A stretch of DNA of 46,711 nt, taken from NCBI GenBank assembly GCA_017609465.1, contig JAFCDX010000003.1:1-46711 (forward strand), given 5' to 3'. The stretch comes from Candidatus Woesearchaeota archaeon (GTDB lineage Archaea > Nanobdellota > Nanobdellia > SCGC-AAA011-G17 > JAFCDX01). A model generated the notes under the pieces. It was not told the DNA's origin. It saw only the letters and a list, made by a program, of their open reading frames with translations, and searched no databases. Position 1 is the stretch's first letter; each line of letters starts with the position of its first letter. The position numbers and the translations under genes are program-made. Positions 24,904 through 33,554 of the stretch are shown piece by piece.

Positions 24904-27203
24904 TTTTTTTCAACATCAGCAAGATTATATCTTATTTCATCAACAACATCAGGATTAACTGAAATACTGTCTATCCCATTTCTAACCAAAAAGGCTGCAA
25001 ATTCCTTGTCAGAACCTGCCTGTCCACATAATGAACATTTTTTGTTATTTTCCTTAAATGATCTTATTATTCTTTTTATTGCTAATTTAACAGCATCATT
25101 TTTCTCATTGAAATAACCCATTTTTCCTAATCTTCCAGAATCTCTATCAACACCCAACACAAGCTGTGTTAAATCATTACTTCCAATACTACAACCAGTA
25201 ACATCTAATTTAGCAAAATCTTTTGCAAGCAAAGCAAAACTAGGAACTTCTGCCATTAAATAAACTTCAAAATTATCGCTTTTTTCTAATCCAGACTCTC
25301 TCATGATTTCAAGAACTTTTTTAACTTCTCCTGTTTTTCTTACAAAAGGAAGCATTACATGAACATTCTTGAACTCTTCTCTAACTTTTTTAATAGCTTC
25401 GCATTCAAGCTTAAATGCAGGTTTAAACTCATCGCTGATATATCTGGATACTCCCCTAAATCCAATCATAGGATTGTCTTCATGGGGTTCAAATTCATCT
25501 CCCCCTTTCAAATTCCTGTATTCATTAGATTTAAAATCAGAAAATCTAACTATCAATGGTTTTGGATTTATAGCTGAAGCAACTTTTTTTATGTTTTCAT
25601 AAAGTCCGTTTATGTATTTTTCCTGCTGATTATTTTTTATCAAATATAACGGATGCTCTCCTATTTTTGAAGCAATTACAAATTCCAATCTCATCAATCC
25701 AATTCCATCAAAAAATAATTCTTTGTAATCATCAATTTCATCAGGAACTCCTAAATTCATGTAAATCTTTGTTTTGGTTTCCCTGAATTTATAATCTTTT
25801 TTAATCTCTTTTTTCTCCTGAATCTTTTGCTCCCCTCTGTATATTTTTCCATTGGTTCCATCAACAGTAACTATTTCTCCTTCTTTCAAATCTTTTGTAG
25901 AAGAAACAGTTCCAACAACAACAGGAATTCCCATTTCTCTTCCTACAATACTTGCATGACTGGTCATTCCGCCTTCGTCTGTAACTATTGCAGAAGCCTT
26001 TTGCATTGAAACAACGTAATCTGGATTTGTCATAACTGTAACTAAAATATCTCCTTCTTTTATTTTTGACAAGTCAGATACATCTTCCACTATTTTAACA
26101 ACACCTTTTCCAATTCCAGGGCTTGCCCCAAGACCTTCTAAAACAGGGTCAAGATTTATTTTGTCATGAACTCTAGCTTTTTCAACCTTGTTTATTGTTG
26201 TTACAGATCTTGATTGAACAATGTAAATTCTTCCATGCTCTAATGCAAATTCAATGTCCTGTGGTTTTCCCTTGTAAAGAGTTTCTATCTTTTTTCCAAA
26301 CTCTGCTAGTTTAATAATTTCATCGTCCTTTAATTTTTGCTCTTGTGATTTTTCCTCAGAAAGTGTTTTTTTTATCGTCCTTCTTAAAGTTTCATCTCTC
26401 ATATACATCCATTTTTGATTTCCTATTTTCTTGCTTTTAATTTTAAGTCCATTTTTATCAACAATGTAATGGTCTGGAGTTATCTGTCCACCAACTATAG
26501 CATCCCCAAGACCAAAACCAGCTTCAACTAGAATTTCTTCCTTATTGTTTGTTGCGGGGTTTATTGAAAACATAACTCCGGAAACTTCTGAATCAATCAT
26601 TTTTTGAACAACAACAGCAATCAATACTTTCTCATGCGGAAAATTATTTTTTTCCCTGTAATAAATAGCTCTTGCAGTATACAAAGAAGCCCAGCATCTC
26701 TGAACAGCCCTTACAATATTTTCCCCTCCTTTTATATTAAGGAAAGTTGCCTGCTGACCTGCAAATGAAGCCTCTGGCAAATCCTCTGCAGTTGCAGAAG
26801 AACGAACAGCAACCCAAGGCATGTCTCTTCCTGCTTTTATCATATCAAGGGCTTGTTTTGAAATATTTGAAATTGAGGAATCAACATTCATGTTATTGTA
26901 TGAAATTTTTATTTCGCTTGCAATATCTTCAGGAACTTCCTGATCAAGGATCATTTCCTGTATTTCTTTTGCAGTTTTTTCAAGTTTTTCAGTATCCTGT
27001 ATATCAATCTTATCTAATTTAGAAAATATTTTTTTGTTTAATCTTGTTGATTTAAGAAATTTTTCAAAAGCCTGTGCTGTAACAACAAAGCCTGGCGGTA
27101 TTGGCAATTTTGCATTATACATCTCACCAAGATTTGCAGCCTTACCACCAACAGTACCTACATCCTCTTTTTTTATGTCTTTAAACCAAGCAATATTACT
27201 CAT
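24897..27203 (-). CDS. ppsA: phosphoenolpyruvate synthase
   Basis: 768 residues, normal length. The enzyme makes PEP, AMP and phosphate from pyruvate and ATP at the entry to gluconeogenesis. The N-terminal ATP-grasp domain (KAANLGEM, WVAVRSSATAEDLPEASFAGQ) is followed by the swivelling phosphohistidine domain with catalytic His416 in GGMTSHASIV, and the C-terminal TIM-barrel PEP-binding domain with SIGSNDLTQLVLGVDRDSG and the catalytic Cys in CSLCGQAGSD. It follows the ribosomal protein L10e gene but has its own TATA-like box (GTTTAAATAC, about 27228) 25 nt upstream. Confidence 0.95.
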   Translation of the reverse strand: MSNIAWFKDIKKEDVGTVGGKAANLGEMYNAKLPIPPGFVVTAQAFEKFLKSTRLNKKIFSKLDKIDIQDTEKLEKTAKEIQEMILDQEVPEDIASEIKISYNNMNVDSSISNISKQALDMIKAGRDMPWVAVRSSATAEDLPEASFAGQQATFLNIKGGENIVRAVQRCWASLYTARAIYYREKNNFPHEKVLIAVVVQKMIDSEVSGVMFSINPATNNKEEILVEAGFGLGDAIVGGQITPDHYIVDKNGLKIKSKKIGNQKWMYMRDETLRRTIKKTLSEEKSQEQKLKDDEIIKLAEFGKKIETLYKGKPQDIEFALEHGRIYIVQSRSVTTINKVEKARVHDKINLDPVLEGLGASPGIGKGVVKIVEDVSDLSKIKEGDILVTVMTNPDYVVSMQKASAIVTDEGGMTSHASIVGREMGIPVVVGTVSSTKDLKEGEIVTVDGTNGKIYRGEQKIQEKKEIKKDYKFRETKTKIYMNLGVPDEIDDYKELFFDGIGLMRLEFVIASKIGEHPLYLIKNNQQEKYINGLYENIKKVASAINPKPLIVRFSDFKSNEYRNLKGGDEFEPHEDNPMIGFRGVSRYISDEFKPAFKLECEAIKKVREEFKNVHVMLPFVRKTGEVKKVLEIMRESGLEKSDNFEVYLMAEVPSFALLAKDFAKLDVTGCSIGSNDLTQLVLGVDRDSGRLGKMGYFNEKNDAVKLAIKRIIRSFKENNKKCSLCGQAGSDKEFAAFLVRNGIDSISVNPDVVDEIRYNLADVEKNH

Positions 27204-27242
27204 TAATATAAGAAAAATATGATTGTATTTAAACCTTTTTAA

Positions 27243-27767
27243 TTATTTTAGCTTTTCAACTTCAATAGAATACTTGCCAGGTAATCTTGGTATTGCTTTT
27301 TTCAAACTTCTTTCTGCTATGTTCTTTCCATTCTCATTTACACTTATTGTCAATAATGTTTTTCCTTTTTTCATTCTTGCTGCTCTTCCTATAGGCTTTC
27401 CAAAAGCGTGTGACATCCCAGTCTGCATCCTGTCTGCCCCAGCACCTGAAAGTAATTTGTTTTCCCTTAAAACATGATGAGGAAATGCTTTAATGACAAA
27501 ATAATAATCACTTATACCAATATCTTTCTGCAAAATTCTATTAACCATCTGCCTTACAGATTCAATTGAATTATGCCTTACATTCAAATTTTCTCTTGAA
27601 ACTAATTTTATTTTATACTTAAATTCCTTGTTAGGATTTCCGATATTGAACTTAACTATCTTGTGGTCTGGAACCGTTGGAATAAAGCTATATCTTTTGA
27701 ACTTGCTTTTTCTAGTGTAAGACCTAGTTAAATCCCTGTAACATGAACCTTTTCTTAAATTTGCCAT
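27243..27767 (-). CDS. rpl10e: 50S ribosomal protein L10e (uL16)
   Basis: 174 residues, the standard length. The N-terminus (MANLRKGSCYRDLTRSYTRK) and the central segment AFPHHVLRENKLLSGAGADRMQTGM are diagnostic of archaeal and eukaryotic L10e/uL16, which sits near the peptidyl-transferase and A-site corridor. It is the third gene of an operon after L35Ae and a small unknown ORF, separated from the latter by 1 nt. Confidence 0.95.
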   Translation of the reverse strand: MANLRKGSCYRDLTRSYTRKSKFKRYSFIPTVPDHKIVKFNIGNPNKEFKYKIKLVSRENLNVRHNSIESVRQMVNRILQKDIGISDYYFVIKAFPHHVLRENKLLSGAGADRMQTGMSHAFGKPIGRAARMKKGKTLLTISVNENGKNIAERSLKKAIPRLPGKYSIEVEKLK

Positions 27768-27768
27768 T

Positions 27769-27966
27769 TTATTTCTCCATTGATTCTGAAACTCTTCTTA
27801 CCAAATCTTTTATTATATTTGGATTATTTATTGCTGTTGTTCCAAAAGCAAAAGATATCCTTTGTTCTATTTGTTCTTCTGAAGTCATATCTCTATCAAA
27901 GCTTCCCATATAACTTAATATTGGTTTCTCATAAAATTTTTTTAATCCAGTATAATAATTTTCCAT
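27769..27966 (-). CDS. small hypothetical protein inside the ribosomal operon
   Basis: 65 residues (begins MENYYTGLKKFYEKPILSYM), soluble, with a helical C-terminus (NIIKDLVRRVSESMEK). One base separates its start from the L35Ae stop and one base separates its stop from the L10e start, so it is firmly embedded in a ribosomal-protein operon. No family recognised. A ribosome-associated role is suggested only by position. Confidence 0.7.
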   Translation of the reverse strand: MENYYTGLKKFYEKPILSYMGSFDRDMTSEEQIEQRISFAFGTTAINNPNIIKDLVRRVSESMEK

Positions 27967-27967
27967 T

Positions 27968-28225
27968 TTATTCTATATTTACTTTTTTTCCTATTGATTG
28001 TCCTGGCAATCCGGGCTTGAAATAAGCTCTTACAGCTCCTTTATTACCGTGTATATTTGTTATTTTTCCTTCCATTTCCTTTCCAGAAGGAGATTTCCAT
28101 ACTATCTTTTTATCTATCAATTCTTTAGCTTTTTCCTTATCATTTATATTGCTAACTTTCACAATCATCTGGTTTACATTTTGAGTGTGTCTACCAATCC
28201 TATAATTAACAATAATACCTTCCAT
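27968..28225 (-). CDS. rpl35ae: 50S ribosomal protein L35Ae
   Basis: 85 residues, typical of archaeal L35Ae. The beta-barrel fold and family end pattern are visible: IVWKSPSGKEMEGKITNIHG, NKGAVRAYFKPGLPGQSIGKKV. It leads the L35Ae-ORF-L10e operon, with a TATA-like TTTTTAAATAC about 25 nt before the ATG, so it is leaderless. Confidence 0.92.
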   Translation of the reverse strand: MEGIIVNYRIGRHTQNVNQMIVKVSNINDKEKAKELIDKKIVWKSPSGKEMEGKITNIHGNKGAVRAYFKPGLPGQSIGKKVNIE

Positions 28226-28261
28226 AAGAATTTCTAGAAATATGAGTATTTAAAAATGTTT

Positions 28262-28675
28262 TTATTCTTCTTTTTCAATAAACCTCTTTAATTTCAAATA
28301 CAAGATCTTATATGGCTTATATTCTTCATCGCCAAGAGGATTCTTCAAATAATTTGTATATCTTCCTATGGTCATAATAAAGAGGGCATTGGATATTATT
28401 TTCTAATTCAATATCATAATCCAGATCAACATAATCCTAATAAGATATAAAAGGCCCATTAACTTTTGAACAAGATGCTAGGAATTTGCCATTAACAAAC
28501 CAATCTCCAATATCTGAGATTGTATTTTTTTTGGAACATGTTCATCAAGCAAAGAAATTAATTGTATTTCCTCTTCCTTTAATTTACCCAAATATAATTC
28601 TATATCTTTTTCTAGTTTATATTCTCTTAAATCTATTATGTTATCTTTTGTAATCTTATTTCTTAATTTTAGAAA
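28262..28675 (-). pseudogene. decayed gene of unknown family with several frame changes
   Basis: Leftward reading gives three successive coding-like segments in different frames: KITKDNIIDLREYKLEKDIE through LISLLDEHVPKK, then GDWFVNGKFLASCSKVNGPF with an internal TAG before DYVDLDYDIELENNIQCPLY, and finally GDEEYKPYKILYLKLKRFIE to a stop at 28262. At least two frameshifts and one or two stops are needed to join them. The original would be about 135 residues. It fills the otherwise empty space between L35Ae and the nucleotidyltransferase gene. Confidence 0.5.
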
Positions 28676-30152
28676 GTGTAATTAGTTTTTTTCTCTGTAA
28701 ATAATCAGAAATCTCGTTTATGAATGGTCTTGCTTCCCTATTAATTTTCTCTATTTCCTGTGTTGTCATTTTTTTTGTTTTGTATGTTTTTTTCATATCC
28801 ATAACATCTTTAAGTATTTTTGCCATTCTTGTAGGAATATGTTCTTTATCAAGCATTTTCTTGAATTGTGTCAAAAGATTGTTTTGAGTATATTTTACTT
28901 TATTAATTTCAAGAGCCTGTTTTGCCAATTTTATACAATTATCATATATCTCATCAACATGTTCTGCATCCTTTTTCTTCTGTATTTGTATGAATAATTT
29001 TTTTATTCTTTTCAAATATTCATCTGCATCTTTTAACAAATCGTCAATGTCCTTTCCTGAAACTTCTTTTATTTTTCTGTGTTCTATATCCTTATAATAA
29101 CTTCTTATTCTTTCAAGCATAGTCACATATTTCTTTTCCAATAATTTTTCCTGTTTTACAAAAATCTTATCCAATAGATCAATGGTTTCCTTTGGAGTTG
29201 GAGGTGCAATACCATACATCATCAATGCCGCCTGAGCTGGATTCAATAAGGCATAATAAAGATCTTCTGAAACCACACTAAGCATCTTGTACTTTGTTCT
29301 TTCAATTAATTTTTCACCGACATTCATCTGCATTTCAATGGATTCTGGAGAAGGTTTAATTCTTCCAGTCTTTAACAATAATTTCCAAGGCATGAATACC
29401 CCTCTATCATACAATGGAATTCCATCTCTTAACAATGTGAATATAACCGGATGTGCATCTTTTACAGACTCCCAAAAATCAGTTAAAATATAGGTCTGAA
29501 CATGAAATTGTTTTTGAACTCCTGTCATTTGCGCTGCCTGGTCTCCCATCTGTAATATTATCGCTCTTAACTTGTCTCTTAATTCTGTCCTTGACATTCT
29601 TTTAACATCAGTATCATCTATTATGATATAAACATCAATGTCATTTGACTTCTCCCCCCTAAATAAGGAACCTGCTGCAACATAGCTCACAACATATTTT
29701 TCAAATTTCTTTATGGACATTGTTTTGTGAACTTCTGCTATTTTTAATGCAGATAATAAATCAGAAGGATCATAAATTGGCATTGACATTGCAATCATTC
29801 TTAAAATGTTATATTTTCCATCATAGCAAGATTCCCTTAAATCAAATAAAGAGATTACTTTAGGAATTATGTTTTTATCTGTATCTATAACTATTTTATT
29901 TATTGATTTTGAGGTTTTTTCCATAAATAATATTGGATTTTTTTCTTTGTCGGAATCAACAACAACAAGAACATTTATTTTGTCTTTATCCTCTTTTTTT
30001 GGGGGCAGTAATGTAATACCCATTATATTTTTTTCCTTGTCTTTTACTAATTTATCCTTAAGGGATTCTAATTTCTTCTTTAATGCTTCCAGTTTTTTCT
30101 TGACTTCTTCTGGAATTTCAGGCACTTCCTGCTTTTTCTTTTCATCTACCAT
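28656..30152 (-). CDS. nucleotidyltransferase-domain protein with long helical C-terminus
   Basis: 498 residues. A charged coiled-coil N-terminus (about 1-45) precedes a strand-rich region, then a Pol-beta-type nucleotidyltransferase signature AAGSLFRGEKSNDIDVYIII with G161-S162 and the metal Asp pair D171/D173. The second half is alpha-helical (HEPN-like by composition) with a basic tail. It is a predicted NMP-transferase of unknown substrate, seen in related archaea as far as I can recognise. A 16-bp palindrome lies 9 nt upstream of the ATG, between it and a TATA-like TTTATAAAG box. The gene overlaps the decayed ORF downstream. Confidence 0.7.
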   Translation of the reverse strand: MVDEKKKQEVPEIPEEVKKKLEALKKKLESLKDKLVKDKEKNIMGITLLPPKKEDKDKINVLVVVDSDKEKNPILFMEKTSKSINKIVIDTDKNIIPKVISLFDLRESCYDGKYNILRMIAMSMPIYDPSDLLSALKIAEVHKTMSIKKFEKYVVSYVAAGSLFRGEKSNDIDVYIIIDDTDVKRMSRTELRDKLRAIILQMGDQAAQMTGVQKQFHVQTYILTDFWESVKDAHPVIFTLLRDGIPLYDRGVFMPWKLLLKTGRIKPSPESIEMQMNVGEKLIERTKYKMLSVVSEDLYYALLNPAQAALMMYGIAPPTPKETIDLLDKIFVKQEKLLEKKYVTMLERIRSYYKDIEHRKIKEVSGKDIDDLLKDADEYLKRIKKLFIQIQKKKDAEHVDEIYDNCIKLAKQALEINKVKYTQNNLLTQFKKMLDKEHIPTRMAKILKDVMDMKKTYKTKKMTTQEIEKINREARPFINEISDYLQRKKLITLSKIKK

Positions 30153-30161
30153 TTTTCAATT

Positions 30162-30177
30162 ATATACTCGAGTATAT
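30162..30177. promoter_or_regulatory. 16-bp perfect palindrome upstream of the nucleotidyltransferase gene
   Basis: ATATACTCGAGTATAT is a perfect palindrome placed between the minus-strand TATA-like box (about 30178-30186) and the ATG at 30152, the position of a classical operator. The CTCGAG core is GC-rich for this genome. Confidence 0.5.
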
Positions 30178-30253
30178 GCTTTATAAATCTTTGGATTTAT
30201 TAAAATTTATTAATCAAAAGGTATTTAAATGTAAAATTTGAAGGTTTTTATAT

Positions 30254-30326
30254 GGGCCCATGGTCTAGTGGTTATGACGTCGCCCTTACAAGGCGGAGAT
30301 CGCCGGTTCGATCCCGGCTGGGCCCA
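30254..30326 (+). tRNA. tRNA-Val (anticodon TAC)
   Basis: A complete 73-nt cloverleaf. Acceptor GGGCCCA pairs with TGGGCCC, discriminator A. Anticodon loop CTTACAA (anticodon TAC) is closed by TCGCC/GGCGG with one T-G pair; T arm is GCCGG-TTCGATC-CCGGC. No intron and no encoded CCA. T-rich DNA follows. The GC-rich stems stand out against the AT-rich surroundings. Confidence 0.95.
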
Positions 30327-30384
30327 TTTTATTTATATATTATTTAGAAATAACAAAATTAATACAAAGAAATATTAAAAATAA

Positions 30385-30639
30385 TTATCTTCTTTTCTTC
30401 TTTTTAGACTTTTTTTTCATAGGTTTTTTCATAGATTTCTTTTTCATTGCTTTTTTCTTTACGGGTTTTTTTGTTATACTCTTCACTGTTATGTTTGGCA
30501 TACTATTACTACATTTTTTGCATACTCCTTTTTTATCTGATTCTTTATGTCCAAAAAGTTTTGATAGAAATCCGTCCATTAATGCTCCGCAGTTTTTACA
30601 TTTTTTCAAAGTATCACCTCTTTTTGCTTTAATTATCAT
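30385..30639 (-). CDS. zinc-ribbon protein with Lys-rich tail
   Basis: 84 residues. Two CxxC pairs (CKNCG and CKKCS) form a treble-clef or ribbon-type zinc site in the first half. The second half is a low-complexity KKPMKKKSKKKKRR-type tail of Lys, Met, Ser and Pro, reminiscent of histone H1-like tails. Likely nucleic-acid binding, by composition only. It lies between tRNA-Val and archease on the opposite strand to both. Confidence 0.7.
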   Translation of the reverse strand: MIIKAKRGDTLKKCKNCGALMDGFLSKLFGHKESDKKGVCKKCSNSMPNITVKSITKKPVKKKAMKKKSMKKPMKKKSKKKKRR

Positions 30640-30715
30640 TTAATTTATTGATTTAAAAATTTTTCTATTGATTTAATTTGATTAATTTTATAAATCCTTA
30701 TTTCCACAATATATT

Positions 30716-31120
30716 ATGAAATACAAATTTTTAGAGCATACAGCAGATGCGAAGTTTCAGGCATTTGGAAAATCATTGGAGGAGGCATTTTCTAATGCAG
30801 CACTTGCAGTGATGTCAATAATGATAGACCCAAAAAAAGTAAATCCTAAAATAACAAAGGAAGTTAATGTAAAAGGAAATGACAAGGAATCTCTACTTTA
30901 TAATTTTCTTGAAGAACTGTTAATCTTATTAGATACTGAAAATTTTATATTAAATAATGTGAAAGAATTAAAAATTAAAGGAAATTCATTAAAAGCAACT
31001 TTAATTGGTGATGAATTAAACAATAAATATGAATTAAAAAGCGATGTAAAAGCAATAACTTACAATGAAATGTTCATAAAAGAAAATCCTTTTATTGTTC
31101 AAGTTGTATGTGATATTTAA
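30716..31120 (+). CDS. archease, RtcB activator
   Basis: 134 residues. Archease stimulates guanylylation and turnover of the RtcB RNA ligase and broadens its nucleotide use. Family motifs: YKFLEHTADAKFQAFGKSLEEAF, LYNFLEELLILLDTENF and the C-terminal KAITYNEMFIKE...VQVVCDI, including the metal-binding Asp in HTADAKF and the terminal Asp. rtcB lies 0.6 kb downstream on the same strand, separated by a decayed leftward gene. Leaderless, with TTTTATAAAT about 25 nt upstream. Confidence 0.93.
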   Translation: MKYKFLEHTADAKFQAFGKSLEEAFSNAALAVMSIMIDPKKVNPKITKEVNVKGNDKESLLYNFLEELLILLDTENFILNNVKELKIKGNSLKATLIGDELNNKYELKSDVKAITYNEMFIKENPFIVQVVCDI

Positions 31121-31137
31121 TCTCTTGTCAATTTTTT

Positions 31138-31654
31138 CTAGTTTTGCTCATAATTTTTAAATTGTTTTTCAAATTCTTCTCTTGGAGTTAAAGGAACATT
31201 CAATCTTTGTTTTAATAATTCAAGAGTTTTATCTTTTTCTTCTTCTGAGACTTTTGAAACTCTTAATTCTAGATTAAGGTTGCTTGGCTATCTTTCTTAA
31301 ATCATAATCGCTAATTGAGTCCCCTTTTAATTCCTTAAGAGAATACAAATAATTTCCATTTTCATCCTTGGAGGAATAAGCTGTTTCTGCCACACCCCTC
31401 AAAATATCTATGAGAGTATTGAATTTCATTCTTGTGTTTTGGTTCTTCTTTTTTACTTAATAATCTTTTATAAAAAGAAGGTCTATTTTTTATTCTTTTT
31501 CTTTCTTTTTTATCCTTTTTGTATAAGGAGACATATCCAGTTTTTCCCTTTTTTTCTAAATGCCCCTGATTTTTTCTGGATGTAAATTATTTTCATAAAA
31601 TTCTCTACATAATTGGGGAAACCTCGTAGGGTATTTTGATTTTATGAATTTCAT
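31138..31654 (-). pseudogene. decayed leftward gene(s) between archease and rtcB
   Basis: From an ATG at 31654 (MKFIKSKYPTRFPQLCREFY) coding-like sequence continues through at least three frame changes: GHLEKKGKTGYVSLYKKDKK, then ILRGVAETAYSSKDENGNYL with LRKIAKQ, then LNLELRVSKVSEEEKDKTLE and PLTPREEFEKQFKNYEQN to a stop at 31138. It may be one gene or two fused remnants. An internal ATG (MKFNTLIDILRGV) could start a second. No family recognised. Apart from this remnant I see nothing functional between archease and the rtcB promoter. Confidence 0.5.
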
Positions 31655-31706
31655 AATTATATAATAACAAAAAGATATTTAAATGTATTTGGTTATTTCA
31701 TTAGTT

Positions 31707-33125
31707 ATGAAAGACCAACTAAAAAAAATCTCAAAATATGAATGGGAATTGCCAAAATTTGGTTCTATGAAAGTTCCTGCAAAGATATTTGCATCTGAAA
31801 AAATAATGCAGGCAGTAGAGCCTAACGCAATACAGCAATTAGCAAATGTAGCAAGCCTTAAAGGAATTCAAAAACATGCTCTAGCAATGCCAGATATACA
31901 TTCAGGCTACGGTTTTCCAATTGGGGGTGTTGCAGCATTTGATTTAGATAAAGGTATAATTTCTCCAGGAGGGGTTGGTTATGATATTAATTGTGGGGTT
32001 AGACTTTTAACAACTAATTTATCTGTAAAAGAATTTCTCAAAAAAAGAAATCAATTAATTAATGAAGTTTATAAAAATGTTCCTTCAGGTGTTGGTTCTA
32101 AAGGAAGAATAAAAGTAACAAAGGATGTTTTAATGGAAGTTTTAGAAAAAGGAACAGAATGGTGTGTAAAAGAAGGTTATGGTGTTAAAGAGGATATATC
32201 AAAAACAGAAGAAAACGGAAAAATGCCAAAAGCAAATTCCCAACACGTTTCTGATACTGCATTAAGAAGAGGTATGCCTCAATTAGGTTCATTAGGTGCT
32301 GGAAATCATTTTCTTGAAGTACAAAAAATAGAAAGTGTATTTGATGAAAATATTGCTAAAAAATGGGGATTTAATAAGGAAAATGTAACTGTAATGATTC
32401 ATTGCGGTTCAAGGGGGCTTGGACATCAAGTTGCTTCTGATTACATTAAAGAAATGGAAAAAAAATTCGGTTATGAAAATCTTCCTGACAGGGAATTGAT
32501 AAATGCCCCAATAAATTCCGATTTAGGGCAAAAATATTACGGTGCAATGAGTGCTGCAACTAATTTCGCGTTTGCAAACAGGCAGTTAATAATGCATTGG
32601 GTCAGAGAAAGTTTTGAAAATGTGTTTGGAAAAACAGAAATAAATCTTATTTATGATGTTGCGCATAATGTTGCTAAGTTTGAAAAACATAAATTAGAAG
32701 ATAAATGGAAAGAAGTATGCATACATAGAAAAGGGGCTACAAGAAGTTTCGGACCTGGAAGAGAAGAATTGCCTGAAGTTTATAAAAATACAGGACAACC
32801 GGTAATAATTCCAGGCAGTATGGGGACCAGTTCATACTTATTAGTTGGAACTAAAAAAGCAGAGGAAGTTTCTTTTGGAAGCACTGCACACGGAGCTGGA
32901 AGAATAATGTCAAGACATGCTGCCTTAAGACAATTTAGAGGTGAGAAAATAAAAAAAGAATTGTCTGAAAAAAACATCGAAGTTAAATCTGGAACATTCA
33001 AGGGTTTGGCAGAAGAAGGTCCTGGAGTCTACAAGGATATTGATGAGGTTATTGATACAAGTCACGCAGTTGGAATTGGAAATAAAGTAGTTCGTGTTGT
33101 TCCTCTTGCTGTTATTAAAGGTTAA
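31707..33125 (+). CDS. rtcB: RNA-splicing ligase RtcB
   Basis: 472 residues from the ATG at 31707; an in-frame ATG at 31683 lies within the TATA box ATATTTAAAT, so the later start is chosen. RtcB joins 2',3'-cyclic phosphate and 5'-OH ends after tRNA-intron cleavage. Motifs: the metal Cys in GGVGYDINCGVRLL, metal His in IHCGSRGLGHQV and IYDVAHNVAKFEKH, HRKGATRSFGPG, and the GMP-acceptor His in STAHGAGRIMSR. Its job fits the intron-containing tRNA-Thr at the right end and archease upstream. Confidence 0.96.
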   Translation: MKDQLKKISKYEWELPKFGSMKVPAKIFASEKIMQAVEPNAIQQLANVASLKGIQKHALAMPDIHSGYGFPIGGVAAFDLDKGIISPGGVGYDINCGVRLLTTNLSVKEFLKKRNQLINEVYKNVPSGVGSKGRIKVTKDVLMEVLEKGTEWCVKEGYGVKEDISKTEENGKMPKANSQHVSDTALRRGMPQLGSLGAGNHFLEVQKIESVFDENIAKKWGFNKENVTVMIHCGSRGLGHQVASDYIKEMEKKFGYENLPDRELINAPINSDLGQKYYGAMSAATNFAFANRQLIMHWVRESFENVFGKTEINLIYDVAHNVAKFEKHKLEDKWKEVCIHRKGATRSFGPGREELPEVYKNTGQPVIIPGSMGTSSYLLVGTKKAEEVSFGSTAHGAGRIMSRHAALRQFRGEKIKKELSEKNIEVKSGTFKGLAEEGPGVYKDIDEVIDTSHAVGIGNKVVRVVPLAVIKG

Positions 33126-33280
33126 TTTCTTTTCTTAATGATATAAATTAAAGGTGGGATAAATAGAAGTACTATTATCAAAATTCCAAACAAAAAATAA
33201 ATAACAAAAGTAAGCAATAATGATAATAACATTAAACCAATTGTGTGATACCAAGTCCAATTCTTAATTATATTTCTCAT
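33122..33280 (-). CDS. 52-residue membrane protein, unknown
   Basis: ATG at 33280, TAA at 33122. The product begins MRNIIKNWTWYHTIGLMLLS and continues as two closely spaced hydrophobic segments ending in YIIKKRN. It overlaps the rtcB stop by 4 nt (convergent) and the end of the DUF433-like pseudogene upstream. The intact frame and the membrane-like pattern support it, but short hydrophobic ORFs arise by chance in AT-rich DNA. Confidence 0.4.
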   Translation of the reverse strand: MRNIIKNWTWYHTIGLMLLSLLLTFVIYFLFGILIIVLLFIPPLIYIIKKRN

Positions 33281-33553
33281 ATAAATCCTTAGCTATTTTC
33301 CATAAATCTGATTCCACGATTCCATTTTTAGTGCAATAAGTACAATAACTAACAGCATGAGATTCGCATTTTTAGTCTTTACAATATTTAATGGCTTCCT
33401 TAACTGCATCTTCTTTACTTTTTAAATTAAATTCTTTTAAATATTCTTCAAAACCTTTTCATTAAACCATGTTATAATCTGCCATACCTCAACCCTATAC
33501 CCAAATATTCTTGGCTGCCCCATACAAAGATTTTCATTAGATTTTATTTCCAT
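33264..33553 (-). pseudogene. decayed DUF433-like (antitoxin-family) gene
   Basis: From the ATG at 33553 the frame reads MEIKSNENLCMGQPRIFGYR and VEVWQIITWFNE, matching the DUF433 opening (GxPRIxGxRVxVxxII). A frameshift after WFNE switches to EEYLKEFNLKSKEDAVKEAI followed by YCKD, an in-frame TAA, and then KCESHAVSYCTYC and DLWKIAKDLYEKYN. DUF433 proteins are small winged-helix-like proteins often paired as antitoxins. The extra Cys-rich C-terminus is unusual. No intact toxin gene is visible beside it. Confidence 0.6.
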
Positions 33554-33554
33554 T

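Noticed and set aside
31683-31706. Upstream ATG as the rtcB start
   Set aside because: It overlaps the TATA-like box, and the next ATG at 31707 fits the leaderless spacing and the usual RtcB N-terminus.
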